IMG/VR virus record: IMGVR_UViG_3300018080_005748
Location: 1 to 21,777 of that record
Length of the DNA: 21,777 nucleotides
From: a virus
Reading direction: 5' to 3' (one strand)
Each line of letters starts with the position of its first letter. Positions within the stretch are counted from its first letter, which is position 1. This document shows, one piece after another, positions 6,714 through 13,569 of the stretch. A program made the position numbers and the translations under genes. The notes beneath the pieces were generated by a model. It worked only from the letters and a program-made list of their open reading frames with translations, had not been told where the DNA came from and made no database searches.

Positions 6714-7169
6714 ATGAAAATATTGGGATTCTCCGACACATTCAAAGACCTCTCCGTGACCCTTCTGAAAGTCACATTCTCTGTCCTCCTGTGTTACATC
6801 ATCATAAACGTAAATACCTATTTCATAATGTATCTTCCTTTATTCGCAGCAATATGTGTGATCGGTCCTCTCATTGAAGAATACGCAAAACGTCTGTCAA
6901 TAATAAATAAATTTCCTCTCATCTTTATTGCGGTTTTTACGTCGGTAGAGTTTATATTATATGTGACTTCTGATAATGACCTGATGTATTCCCCCTATTT
7001 TATTTACGCAAGATATATGGGAGTTTTAATGCACTTCTTCACGATGTATATCCAAATATCATTTAGAAAGATATCCGTCAAATACAACAGACCAGTTTAT
7101 GATATAATCGGATTCGCTTCGGCATATGCATATCATGGGATATCGAATTATATGGCCGTGTTTGGATAA
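6714..7169 (+). CDS. Membrane protein resembling CAAX/PrsW-type intramembrane protease, about 151 aa
   Basis: I favour the ATG at 6714, with AAAGGA about ten bases upstream. The frame is open from a TTG at 6633, but no ribosome site precedes that. Four or so hydrophobic helices are visible. The motif order is GPLIEEYAKR (an EExxxR-type first motif), then FTSVEFILY (FxxxE), LMHFFTMYIQ (His in a helix) and AYHGISNYM (HxxxN). These resemble conserved motifs of the CPBP/CAAX and PrsW glutamic membrane proteases. Known members cleave or bind membrane substrates, and some serve in bacteriocin immunity. The call rests on motifs alone and the protein is shorter than most family members. The next gene starts five bases after its stop. 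Confidence 0.5.
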   Translation: MKILGFSDTFKDLSVTLLKVTFSVLLCYIIINVNTYFIMYLPLFAAICVIGPLIEEYAKRLSIINKFPLIFIAVFTSVEFILYVTSDNDLMYSPYFIYARYMGVLMHFFTMYIQISFRKISVKYNRPVYDIIGFASAYAYHGISNYMAVFG

Positions 7170-7174
7170 TCATT

Positions 7175-7591
7175 ATGTTTGAAATTTGGAAAATTCCAGA
7201 AAACACAATCGAAATAATCATCATGAATGGTATGCCCATAAAAGGGTTCTCTCCAATGTATCTTCTTGAACAATCCACATTCAGATATTCCATTAAGCCA
7301 ATGTTCAGACATTCCCGCTTTTTCATCAACAAAGATAATATAATCTTTAACGAAGAATTGATGTGTTTCTCGAATTGTGAAAAACAGGCCGCAGAGATTT
7401 ACCATGATCTTGCGTATGTTGGACAAGAGATGTATTTGGGGAAATACAATTTTCAATGGGCTAGGATTTTTCGGACGAAAAAAAGAAGTTTGAAAAGTTA
7501 TGCTCAAAATAAAAAAAGATATTTTGAATACATCCTTTCCAAAGGGCCGGGAGAACAATTCTTCCCGACCCACGAATATGAGATGATTTAA
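7175..7591 (+). CDS. Hypothetical protein, 138 aa
   Basis: It follows the membrane protein by five bases and is probably cotranscribed. The protein is soluble, rich in Phe, Tyr and Lys, with a basic segment near the end (RTKKRSLKSYAQNKKRYFEY) and one CSNC pair in the middle. The ribosome site is poor (none clear before the ATG), so translation may depend on coupling to the previous gene. Its end overlaps by four bases the end of the minus-strand gene 7588-7806. No family is recognised. Confidence 0.55.
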   Translation: MFEIWKIPENTIEIIIMNGMPIKGFSPMYLLEQSTFRYSIKPMFRHSRFFINKDNIIFNEELMCFSNCEKQAAEIYHDLAYVGQEMYLGKYNFQWARIFRTKKRSLKSYAQNKKRYFEYILSKGPGEQFFPTHEYEMI

Positions 7592-7806
7592 TTGAGGAAC
7601 CCGAGGGATCTTACAATCTCAGGTGCGTCTATCTTTTTCCCGCAGGGAGTGGTCATAGGAGGCTCAACCACTGACCTTGGATACACATCTAATTCTCCAT
7701 CTTCATATTGGACGAGGTATTCATCGGTACTGGCTGCAACAATCTTCGCAATCAGAACCGAATCGTCCCAACAGAGGATCTCAACAAACTGGCCGACTTC
7801 CCACAT
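7588..7806 (-). CDS. Small SH3/Tudor-like protein, 72 aa
   Basis: Two ATGs lie six bases apart. I prefer the inner one (7806) because AAGGAGG then has about seven bases of spacing, whereas the first ATG at 7812 is only one base from it. The protein has beta-strand spacing (WEVGQFVEILCWDDSVLIAK, then YLVQYEDGELDVYPRSVVEP) reminiscent of small SH3/Tudor-like barrels, a resemblance by eye only. The upstream MYG1-like gene ends in a TGA at 7809-7811, so the two are translationally coupled. A partner or regulatory role next to the hydrolase is possible but unproven. Confidence 0.6.
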   Translation of the reverse strand: MWEVGQFVEILCWDDSVLIAKIVAASTDEYLVQYEDGELDVYPRSVVEPPMTTPCGKKIDAPEIVRSLGFLN

Positions 7807-7808
7807 TT

Positions 7809-8732
7809 TCATTCCTCCTTATTGATAGCCTTTTCAGCTAGTTTGATGGCAGCTTTTTTCGTTGCCACTGTGCAAAAATGCCTTTTTTTGTGGATAAATT
7901 TGACACCTTCAGTCACAAGATCCTCACAATTCCAACTTGAAGGAATCTTCATCCGATACGCAATATTTGAATTTGGGTTAGCGGGGATTGATGAAATCTG
8001 CCATAAATCCCCATCTCCAGGTAAGACGACAAATTTTGCCTTACCCTTGAGCTCTGGTTTCTCTTCTTCAATATCAAATAGAGCTCGAATCCAAGGAATC
8101 CTAACATCAATTTCAATTATAGGGACTCCCCCTGCTCCAGACATAGCCTCTTCCACTACCTCTCTTGCTTTATATAAAGAAAGAGAGCGGCTTATTTCAT
8201 TTTGGAGGAAAATCTTGCAGATTGTCATTGCCTGTTCAAATCTCATATCCTCCTGCCCAGCCGAAATGTTCCAACTCGGAAGGAACGAACTTATAAACTT
8301 TTGAAACTTTAGGGATGCTCCGGGATAGAAATCCATTCCATTGTCATATATGTCAATGGGTTGAATTATTTCTTCATCGATTATGCCCCATACATAATTG
8401 ATTTCTTTTTCATCAACTGAAGTATATGAAAGAACTTCCTTGATGGTTTCTTTCCCAAAATGTTTCCATATTAGTCCAGTAGTTGAATATGGAATTCCTC
8501 GAGCTCCCTCTCTGATGGGGGAATCTTTCTGGTGATGATCAAACCGATTTCTGTACGGATCATAGACCATACCAATATCAAACACGACATCGGCATTATT
8601 AAACATCAATTCGTCTCTGGTCCGAGTTATTTGGACATCTTTATAGAGAGTTTTCAAAATTCCAGCAGAAAATACATCATCTGTATGGAATTTTCCATCG
8701 TGAGTAACTGCTTTTCTTATTTTTTTCTTCAT
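7809..8732 (-). CDS. MYG1/UPF0160-family metal-dependent hydrolase, 307 aa
   Basis: Family signatures are evident: THDGKFHTDDVFSAGIL at residues 9-25 (MYG1 form THNGxFHxDE), VVFDIGMVYDPYRNRFDHHQ about 49-68 (the VVDVGxVYDxxxxRYDHHQ metal motif), and the STTGLIWKHFG segment. The Asp/His pattern is related to DHH-superfamily phosphoesterases, and the eukaryotic member MYG1 has been described as an exonuclease. The length is close to that of cellular homologues, so it appears complete. The start follows GAAAGGAGATCACC. It heads a two-gene minus unit with its own promoter-like motif. In a phage it could process RNA or nucleotides; that role is inference. Confidence 0.85.
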   Translation of the reverse strand: MKKKIRKAVTHDGKFHTDDVFSAGILKTLYKDVQITRTRDELMFNNADVVFDIGMVYDPYRNRFDHHQKDSPIREGARGIPYSTTGLIWKHFGKETIKEVLSYTSVDEKEINYVWGIIDEEIIQPIDIYDNGMDFYPGASLKFQKFISSFLPSWNISAGQEDMRFEQAMTICKIFLQNEISRSLSLYKAREVVEEAMSGAGGVPIIEIDVRIPWIRALFDIEEEKPELKGKAKFVVLPGDGDLWQISSIPANPNSNIAYRMKIPSSWNCEDLVTEGVKFIHKKRHFCTVATKKAAIKLAEKAINKEE

Positions 8733-8756
8733 GGTGATCTCCTTTCATATGTCAAA

Positions 8757-8768
8757 ATTAAGGGTTAC
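8757..8768 (-). promoter_or_regulatory. Leader element shared by two minus-strand messages, second copy
   Basis: On the minus strand TAACCCTTAATT, identical to the element at 6431-6442, located between the promoter-like motif and the ribosome site of the MYG1-like gene. Confidence 0.4.
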
Positions 8769-8771
8769 CGG

Positions 8772-8796
8772 ATATTCAATTATTAATATATATAAA
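8772..8796 (-). promoter_or_regulatory. Minus-strand promoter-like motif, copy 2
   Basis: On the minus strand TTTATATATATTAATAATTG followed by AATAT. It shares TATATATATTA and the A/T spacer with the other copies, but its downstream half is the most divergent. It lies about 40 bases upstream of the MYG1-like start. Confidence 0.5.
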
Positions 8797-8824
8797 CCAT
8801 CTCCGAATCAAATAACCCACTTTG

Positions 8825-8840
8825 CATTTAGAACAAACAA
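8825..8840 (+). promoter_or_regulatory. Plus-strand promoter-like motif, copy 5
   Basis: Sequence CATTTAGAACAAACAA, keeping the ATTTAGAACAAA core. It lies 28 bases from the divergent minus-strand motif and about 43 bases before the first gene of the 8884-12434 operon. Confidence 0.55.
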
Positions 8841-8883
8841 TAAATTCGATTACTTTTGTCAAAAATAAAAGGAGGTGAGTTAT

Positions 8884-9072
8884 TTGATTAGGAACTTTCG
8901 TAAATCCAAATACGAAAGGGTTAAAAGACAGCGTCGACCAGTACCAAAACCAGGCTATCCAATAAAACCTAAGACTTCATATGACCGAAAGAAAAACAAA
9001 AAAGCGATTGAAGTAGAATTGGAGGAAGAATGTATATCTCTAAGATCAACAGAATCTTGGAAAAAAACATGA
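8884..9072 (+). CDS. Small basic protein, 62 aa
   Basis: AAAGGAGG ends at 8875. A TTG start at 8884 has good spacing, whereas the in-frame GTG at 8875 would overlap the ribosome site. The first 45 residues are strongly basic (KSKYERVKRQRRPVPKPGYP) and the last 17 are acidic then polar. It leads the operon, and its end overlaps the beginning of the HD-domain gene by 43 bases. A nucleic-acid-binding role fits the charge, but no family is recognised. Confidence 0.55.
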   Translation: MIRNFRKSKYERVKRQRRPVPKPGYPIKPKTSYDRKKNKKAIEVELEEECISLRSTESWKKT

Positions 9073-9596
9073 GCAATGAAGGATATACTCTTTGGAGCAC
9101 TTTATGTGAAAAGATCCCACCGATCTGGAATCGTTTATCATCGTCAACAAAAAAGTTTCATAAGAAAGAAGGAGGACGTGTTCCCACAATTGGTGAACAT
9201 ACATATGAAATGTTATTTGCTGCCGAGAAGATGATCAAATTGTTTGGGATAAAACCAAAAACTAGAGACGCGGATGTTCTTTATCTTGCGATCGCTCTCC
9301 ACGATTCATATAAATATGGGATTAATCCTCAAGGTCGAAGATTTACAGACACAAAACATGAAAAAATTATCGCAGATAAAGTGAAAGCGAATCGAGATAA
9401 ATTCAAAAGAATTATGGACGATGAACAAGTCACAACTCTGGAAGAAGCCTTGAGATATCATTCTGGAATATGGAGTCCAGATGCGAAAAAAGATAAATCT
9501 TTCTCATTAGATAATTTAAGACCTGAATCATTTTTTGTTCACCTCCTTGATATGTTCAGTTCAAGGAATTTAATCAAAATGCCCGAGGAATCATAA
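9030..9596 (+). CDS. HD-domain phosphohydrolase-like protein, 188 aa
   Basis: Metal-binding pattern: His57 in GEHTYEMLFAAE, the His91-Asp92 doublet in YLAIALHDSYKYG, and a later His (about 144) in LRYHSGIWSPD, in the order H...HD...H of the HD superfamily. Such proteins hydrolyse phosphate esters, often nucleotides, and phage versions are usually tied to nucleotide metabolism. Here no substrate can be read. GGAGG precedes the ATG at 9030 by four bases. A second possible start at 9069 makes an ATGA overlap with the preceding stop and would give 175 residues. It lies inside a structural operon, one base before the next gene. Confidence 0.7.
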   Translation: MYISKINRILEKNMSNEGYTLWSTLCEKIPPIWNRLSSSTKKFHKKEGGRVPTIGEHTYEMLFAAEKMIKLFGIKPKTRDADVLYLAIALHDSYKYGINPQGRRFTDTKHEKIIADKVKANRDKFKRIMDDEQVTTLEEALRYHSGIWSPDAKKDKSFSLDNLRPESFFVHLLDMFSSRNLIKMPEES

Positions 9597-9597
9597 T

Positions 9598-10251
9598 ATG
9601 TCATGTGGTGCATTAGCCAGTACGAAGGTTGTTCCTGAGCTTCAATATTGGATCAACCGTGTGGTCATAACGAGTAATCTGAATAAATATCAGATTCCGT
9701 TTCCACCCACTTTCGACGAATCATATCTCCCCGATAAATCGTTCATTGAACTCCTATTCAACGACAATTATCAGAGTGGATCATATCGATATCTCTACCG
9801 AGAAAGGTCCGATGCAAGCCCATGTCCTAACGTTGGTTGGCCAAGACCCCTCCGAGAGAGGGCAAATATCTACGCTAACTCTGCTCAATATTACACATGT
9901 GATAGCGACTCCACAAATGTTTGTAATGTCAATTTATTCAATCTCCAAGATGATGATCTCCGAATGTTAGATGCATTAGCCGCTTACAGATCCGATTCGA
10001 CGGGGGTCACTCTCATTGATACAACAGGATCTACGACTATTATCGGAAGTGAAATTCGTGTGAATTATAATGCGCTAACGACAAATCTCTCGAAACTGAT
10101 ATGCATTTATTTGAAATTTAAGATCAATGGAGAATATTCTTTATACAATACAACAACACTAATTGCATCAAGTTCGTGCATTTTGGAGTTATCATATGAA
10201 GCATATCTCATAGAGGAGATGTTCAACTTCATATCAGCCAGAGGAATTTAA
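9598..10251 (+). CDS. Putative virion/baseplate-associated protein, 217 aa
   Basis: Start behind GAGGAATCATAAT. Helical N-terminal portion (STKVVPELQYWINRVVITSN), then an aromatic, Ser/Asn/Thr-rich central portion typical of phage beta-rich structural proteins, with Cys at CTSD-like and NVCNVN sites, and a final helix (AYLIEEMFNFISARGI). I do not recognise the family. It sits directly before the baseplate protein, with three bases between them, in the same translation unit, so a tail or baseplate role is the best inference. Confidence 0.6.
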   Translation: MSCGALASTKVVPELQYWINRVVITSNLNKYQIPFPPTFDESYLPDKSFIELLFNDNYQSGSYRYLYRERSDASPCPNVGWPRPLRERANIYANSAQYYTCDSDSTNVCNVNLFNLQDDDLRMLDALAAYRSDSTGVTLIDTTGSTTIIGSEIRVNYNALTTNLSKLICIYLKFKINGEYSLYNTTTLIASSSCILELSYEAYLIEEMFNFISARGI

Positions 10252-10254
10252 AAT

Positions 10255-11985
10255 ATGTTTGAATGGACTGATTTTGTAGACATAATGAATTACCTGAAAG
10301 GGGATTCGGTCGTAAGTCTTGACCAGAATTTAAAGATAAGAGCTTCCGCTGAAGTCACAAAAGCAACCACCCTTTTCGAAAATACCATTGATCAGATATG
10401 TTTTGCATCTGATGATTATAAAAGATTAAAGAGTTTTCTGATTAATTGGTATGCTACACATAGAACAATTTCATCAACTCAAGAAGATATATCGAATATT
10501 TTTTCAGTGCCGAGCGATCACTTGGATGAATTATTTAGAAGTTTTGGATTTAATTATTCATCTGATCTTGATTCATTTATAAGCAAAGCTAATTTCTTTT
10601 TAGATTTGGTTAACTTATATAAGATCAAAGGTGCTCCTCAATCCATTATTCAAACTCTGAATTATTATGGTGTGGTGGATCTTGAAATTCTAGAATATTG
10701 GGTTGAGAAAGATGAAGATGAAAATGTTGTGTTCAGACCAGAAAAGGTTGATCCGTATATTCCAGGTGAAAAAATTCTGCCTTTGACGAATATCGGATAC
10801 AGTACGATGACTCGGGATGATCCACATTGGATGATCGATGAAAATGATCTTCTTCAACAAGTCTCCGAATATAAAATCGCTCTTCCCTCTAAATCTCCAT
10901 ATTTCGCTATTCGTCCAAAATATGGGGTTGAGGATATATATCTCCCTCTTTTAATTATTCAAAGATATATTCAAGATCAATATTCTAATTGGCAATCGAC
11001 AGGTGTAAAACCAACAAAATCTCTAGTCATTTCAAAAATAAGATTCGATGCATCGGTTTTAGAATTATATCTTGCAACGGTTCATACTTTTAATACAACA
11101 TATTCTAGAACAACTGGCTCGAGTGATTTGAATTTCTTTTGTTATGATGGAACGAATGTCATACACTCGCAAATTGTTGATGAATATGAATATATCACAC
11201 AACCTCCTGGTTCTAGATTTGAAAGAGATAATAAAATCCAAGAGTTCATGGATAAATTCACCCGACCGATGACATCTAATTTTCTTCAGACATACACGAC
11301 TGCGGGTGATACTCTTGAGATTCTAGATTCTGATATTAAAACAGCGATTGATAATTTAGTGGATGCAGGGAAAGGAGAGGATACGGTTAAATATCTCATT
11401 CGAGATTTAGCCGGTTGGATCAAGACGTATGTTGGCCCAGATTACCCAGATCTTGCAGCATTTATGTTTGGATTAGAAGCTCTTCCATTTGTTTCTGATA
11501 TTGTTAATTTTTTCAAACCTTATCATGCCAGATTAAAGGTAATTGATACTCTTTTGATAATTGACTCTCCTCTATTAGATTCTGTAAAATTGGCCGATAT
11601 TCCGATAAATAATGTTGTTCAAGAAATTGTAGATTTTTCAACTTGTGGAGGTGTACCGTGTTGTGATGGAACAACCTGTACATATTATCAAAGAGATACA
11701 TATGATTGTGGATCATTTTATGATAAAGGAGCAGCGTGTGATAATAAATTTGAGATGGTTATATATCAAAATATTGATGAAAAGGTAAATTTCACACCTG
11801 GAATGGTTGATGGTACAGATGTCTCATTTGTTCAGACTGGTGATCTTCCATTAGATTATCATGATGCCACAACCGTCGTATCAGCGTATAGACAATGCGG
11901 ACAATGGACGGATTTTGATTCAGGAGGATATTTTGATGCTCCTCACGGAAACGATATATGTGAAATATTTGTTGTTGAACCATAA
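10255..11985 (+). CDS. Baseplate protein with P2 gpI-like module, 576 aa
   Basis: Residues about 95-140 contain FISKANFFLDLVNLYKIKGA followed by PQSIIQTLNYYGV. The LYxxKGTxxxIxxxLxxxG pattern is the signature of P2 tail protein I and related baseplate wedge components that join the baseplate to tail fibres. A longer middle part follows, with several PY/RP segments. The C-terminus carries a Cys cluster (STCGGVPCCDGTTCTYY and two further Cys) that may bind metal or form disulfides, and then a beta-rich end. It is considerably longer than P2 gpI, as expected for a larger phage. It follows GAGGAATTTAAAAT and precedes the nucleotidyltransferase-like gene by 11 bases. Confidence 0.65.
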   Translation: MFEWTDFVDIMNYLKGDSVVSLDQNLKIRASAEVTKATTLFENTIDQICFASDDYKRLKSFLINWYATHRTISSTQEDISNIFSVPSDHLDELFRSFGFNYSSDLDSFISKANFFLDLVNLYKIKGAPQSIIQTLNYYGVVDLEILEYWVEKDEDENVVFRPEKVDPYIPGEKILPLTNIGYSTMTRDDPHWMIDENDLLQQVSEYKIALPSKSPYFAIRPKYGVEDIYLPLLIIQRYIQDQYSNWQSTGVKPTKSLVISKIRFDASVLELYLATVHTFNTTYSRTTGSSDLNFFCYDGTNVIHSQIVDEYEYITQPPGSRFERDNKIQEFMDKFTRPMTSNFLQTYTTAGDTLEILDSDIKTAIDNLVDAGKGEDTVKYLIRDLAGWIKTYVGPDYPDLAAFMFGLEALPFVSDIVNFFKPYHARLKVIDTLLIIDSPLLDSVKLADIPINNVVQEIVDFSTCGGVPCCDGTTCTYYQRDTYDCGSFYDKGAACDNKFEMVIYQNIDEKVNFTPGMVDGTDVSFVQTGDLPLDYHDATTVVSAYRQCGQWTDFDSGGYFDAPHGNDICEIFVVEP

Positions 11986-11996
11986 GGAGAAGATAT

Positions 11997-12434
11997 ATGA
12001 TAATTCGCAATATAACTGATTTTTTAAATGAAACTCTAGATAGATGTAATAGGTTAAATCTTAATCCAAGATACACATATTTATTTGGTTCTGCTCCAGC
12101 ATATATCTTTGGATATACGACTAACCCCCCGAATGATTTCGATTTTATTGTTCCTCAGGTTGTGTGGACAGATTTAGCTAGAAGAATAAGACCCGTAAAA
12201 TCCACCACCTTAGGAACATTAACTATTAAGGCTGGACCAGATGTCGAGATTTTTAACAAGACAGGATTTGAACCGAAAATAACAGTTACCGAAATGATAA
12301 AAAAATCCATTATCGTCAGGGGGGTTACTCTCGTCGATATTGGTTGTATGGTTCGATGGTGGTCTTTAAGCGCAAGAAAAAAAGACCTGGAAAAAGTTGC
12401 CATGGTTCTCAAAGGAAAAAAAGGAGTGAAGTGA
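11997..12434 (+). CDS. Nucleotidyltransferase-fold protein, 145 aa
   Basis: The key pattern is YLFGSAPAYIFGY followed by PPNDFDFIVP: a GS loop then an (N)DxD motif, which forms the NTP/metal site of the DNA polymerase beta-like nucleotidyltransferase superfamily (as in small MNT/AbiEii-type enzymes). A C-terminal helical part contains GCMVRWWSLSARKKDLEKVA. The second Asp of DxD is present (DFDF). A third acidic residue may be Asp or Glu in PDVEIF, downstream. Possible activities include AMPylation or nucleotide addition to host RNA or protein; no substrate can be read. It starts behind AAGGAGAAGATAT and is the last gene before a hairpin. Confidence 0.6.
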   Translation: MIIRNITDFLNETLDRCNRLNLNPRYTYLFGSAPAYIFGYTTNPPNDFDFIVPQVVWTDLARRIRPVKSTTLGTLTIKAGPDVEIFNKTGFEPKITVTEMIKKSIIVRGVTLVDIGCMVRWWSLSARKKDLEKVAMVLKGKKGVK

Positions 12435-12442
12435 ATTGATGT

Positions 12443-12468
12443 TGGGTCGGGAGAGTAACCCCGACCCA
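12443..12468. terminator. Hairpin between convergent genes
   Basis: TGGGTCGGG (12443-12451) pairs with CCCGACCCA (12460-12468). It lies after the nucleotidyltransferase-like stop and before the end of the minus gene at 12477. The downstream T content is weak (TAAGATATTTAA), so it may work as a bidirectional but imperfect terminator. Confidence 0.55.
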
Positions 12469-12476
12469 TAAGATAT

Positions 12477-12917
12477 TTAATTCACATAGGCCCACCCGGG
12501 TATTCTAAAACTTTTACCCGGTATATTTTCATGTTTAATTTCTAAATATGGATTCATCGCTAGAGGTCTATGAATAAGACCTATGTAGGTCGATGAAACC
12601 CCAGAGGGAAAGATGCAGCACATCACCACTGCCTCTTTCCGATCGGAGTCCTCGGATGGGCTTATATCTCTTTTTATCTCATCATTATCTCTTGTGACAA
12701 TCCAGCTTTCTGACACATGTATTATTAAGTCAGGATTGATGATCATTGCTATTTTATGAATGGAATCCATGGCTTGGATAAACTCGTTTCGATCAGACGG
12801 GAGAGAGTAATAAATAGACCTATTATCGTGGATCATAATAGCCCAATTTTCTACCATGCCATTTTCATTAAATTTTTTCTCCACTTCTCCCCACATTTTC
12901 TCGATTAATTCTTTCAT
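12477..12917 (-). CDS. Hypothetical protein, 146 aa
   Basis: The minus-strand ATG (12915-12917) overlaps the stop of the upstream 74-aa gene in an ATGA, so the two are coupled. The protein has an N-terminal helix, then alternating strands and helices (ENWAIMIHDNRSIYYSL, NPDLIIHVSESWIVT, DRKEAVVMCCIFPSG) in a compact alpha/beta arrangement. It lacks membrane segments and clear catalytic motifs. The SEDSDRKEAVVM segment recalls small phage proteins I have seen described only as hypothetical. Confidence 0.65.
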   Translation of the reverse strand: MKELIEKMWGEVEKKFNENGMVENWAIMIHDNRSIYYSLPSDRNEFIQAMDSIHKIAMIINPDLIIHVSESWIVTRDNDEIKRDISPSEDSDRKEAVVMCCIFPSGVSSTYIGLIHRPLAMNPYLEIKHENIPGKSFRIPGWAYVN

Positions 12918-13138
12918 ATTACCTCCCGTTTAATACGGTTTTCAAGACGGGTATGAGCATTTTCGATAGCCATAAATTCGGCTGACTCGACCCCACCCCG
13001 AATGGCATTCATCATAAATTTCATGATTTTTCCCATTCTTTTACCTTCCCCATTTCCATTAGACTTGAGGAATCGAGCTGTCATCCTCATATTGTTAATC
13101 ACTGTTGCCATCAAAAATCTTACCTTTAGATCCTTCAT
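12914..13138 (-). CDS. Small basic helical protein, 74 aa
   Basis: The start follows CAAGGAGACAAAAGGA on the minus strand. It is rich in Met, Arg, Lys and Asn (VINNMRMTARFLKSNGNGEG) and looks helical and basic, suggesting nucleic-acid contact, without a recognised fold. A minus-strand promoter-like motif lies 38-66 bases upstream, so this two-gene unit is independent of the RNA unit further upstream. Confidence 0.6.
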   Translation of the reverse strand: MKDLKVRFLMATVINNMRMTARFLKSNGNGEGKRMGKIMKFMMNAIRGGVESAEFMAIENAHTRLENRIKREVI

Positions 13139-13175
13139 TCCTTTTGTCTCCTTGTCATTTTGTTGTGTAAATTAA

Positions 13176-13204
13176 GAATGATATCATTAATTAATATATA
13201 TACC
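13176..13204 (-). promoter_or_regulatory. Minus-strand promoter-like motif, copy 3
   Basis: On the minus strand GGTATATATATTAATTAATG followed by ATATCATTC, the closest match to the shared consensus. It is 38 bases upstream of the 13138 start, and the upstream RNA unit's terminator (13228-13268) ends before it. Confidence 0.6.
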
Positions 13205-13227
13205 TACTCCATTCAAAAAAATAATTC

Positions 13228-13268
13228 AAAAAAAAGAGTGATGGTAGAGGCATGGGCCACCATCACTC
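13228..13268 (-). terminator. Minus-strand intrinsic terminator
   Basis: Read on the minus strand, GAGTGATGGT (13259-13268) pairs with ACCATCACTC (13236-13245) and is followed by eight T (13235-13228). The orientation serves only minus-strand transcripts entering from 13440. Confidence 0.8.
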
Positions 13269-13440
13269 ATTCGGGTTTCAAAGTACCCGATAGAACTTGA
13301 ACCCCACGACCTCATACAGGTTGGTTCCTTCCCTGGCTATTATCAACCCAATTACATAATCAGAAAATTTAAACTCGATAAAGGAGGGTTGCCCCGGGTC
13401 GCTTAGAGAGAATTAACTTCATCGAGTCTTTTAACAAAGA
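13228..13440 (-). ncRNA. Candidate stand-alone small RNA
   Basis: A 430-base stretch without a good ORF holds, on the minus strand, a promoter-like motif (13439-13469), about 200 bases of structured sequence, and a strong terminator (13228-13268). Helices visible in the RNA are ACTCGAT/ATCGAGT (13421-13427 with 13373-13379), GGTTG/CAACC (13344-13348 with 13319-13323) and TCGGGT/ACCCGA (13285-13290 with 13271-13276). The only ORFs are 17 and 29 codons, and the second runs through the terminator. It does not fold as a tRNA. It could be a regulatory RNA or encode a tiny peptide. The 5' end is estimated from the motif. Confidence 0.5.
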
Positions 13441-13469
13441 ATGTTTTTCATTAAGTAATATATATAGAT
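13439..13469 (-). promoter_or_regulatory. Minus-strand promoter-like motif, copy 4
   Basis: On the minus strand ATCTATATATATTACTTAAT followed by GAAAAACATTC. It abuts plus-strand motif copy 6 (13469-13484), giving an apparent divergent promoter pair in fewer than 50 bases. No protein gene lies downstream on the minus strand before the terminator. Confidence 0.55.
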
Positions 13470-13484
13470 ATTCAGAACAAAATA
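13469..13484 (+). promoter_or_regulatory. Plus-strand promoter-like motif, copy 6
   Basis: Sequence TATTCAGAACAAAATA, 15 of 16 bases of the consensus. It leads the zinc-ribbon protein after an 85-base leader. Confidence 0.6.
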
Positions 13485-13569
13485 GAAATCATTTTCCCTA
13501 GTCACATCAACCTCCACCGACTTAAAACACGTCAGCTATTAGTCGGTTAGCTGAGAAGGAGAAAGAGCC

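Noticed and set aside
12155-12469. Minus 104-aa ORF opposite the nucleotidyltransferase-like gene
   Set aside because: It has no ribosome site and overlaps the convergent hairpin. The plus frame carries a recognisable motif.
13270-13330. A tRNA-like element on the minus strand (GGTTCAAG resembling a T-loop)
   Set aside because: The bases flanking the apparent T-loop do not pair into a 5-bp stem and no acceptor or anticodon arm of proper size can be drawn.
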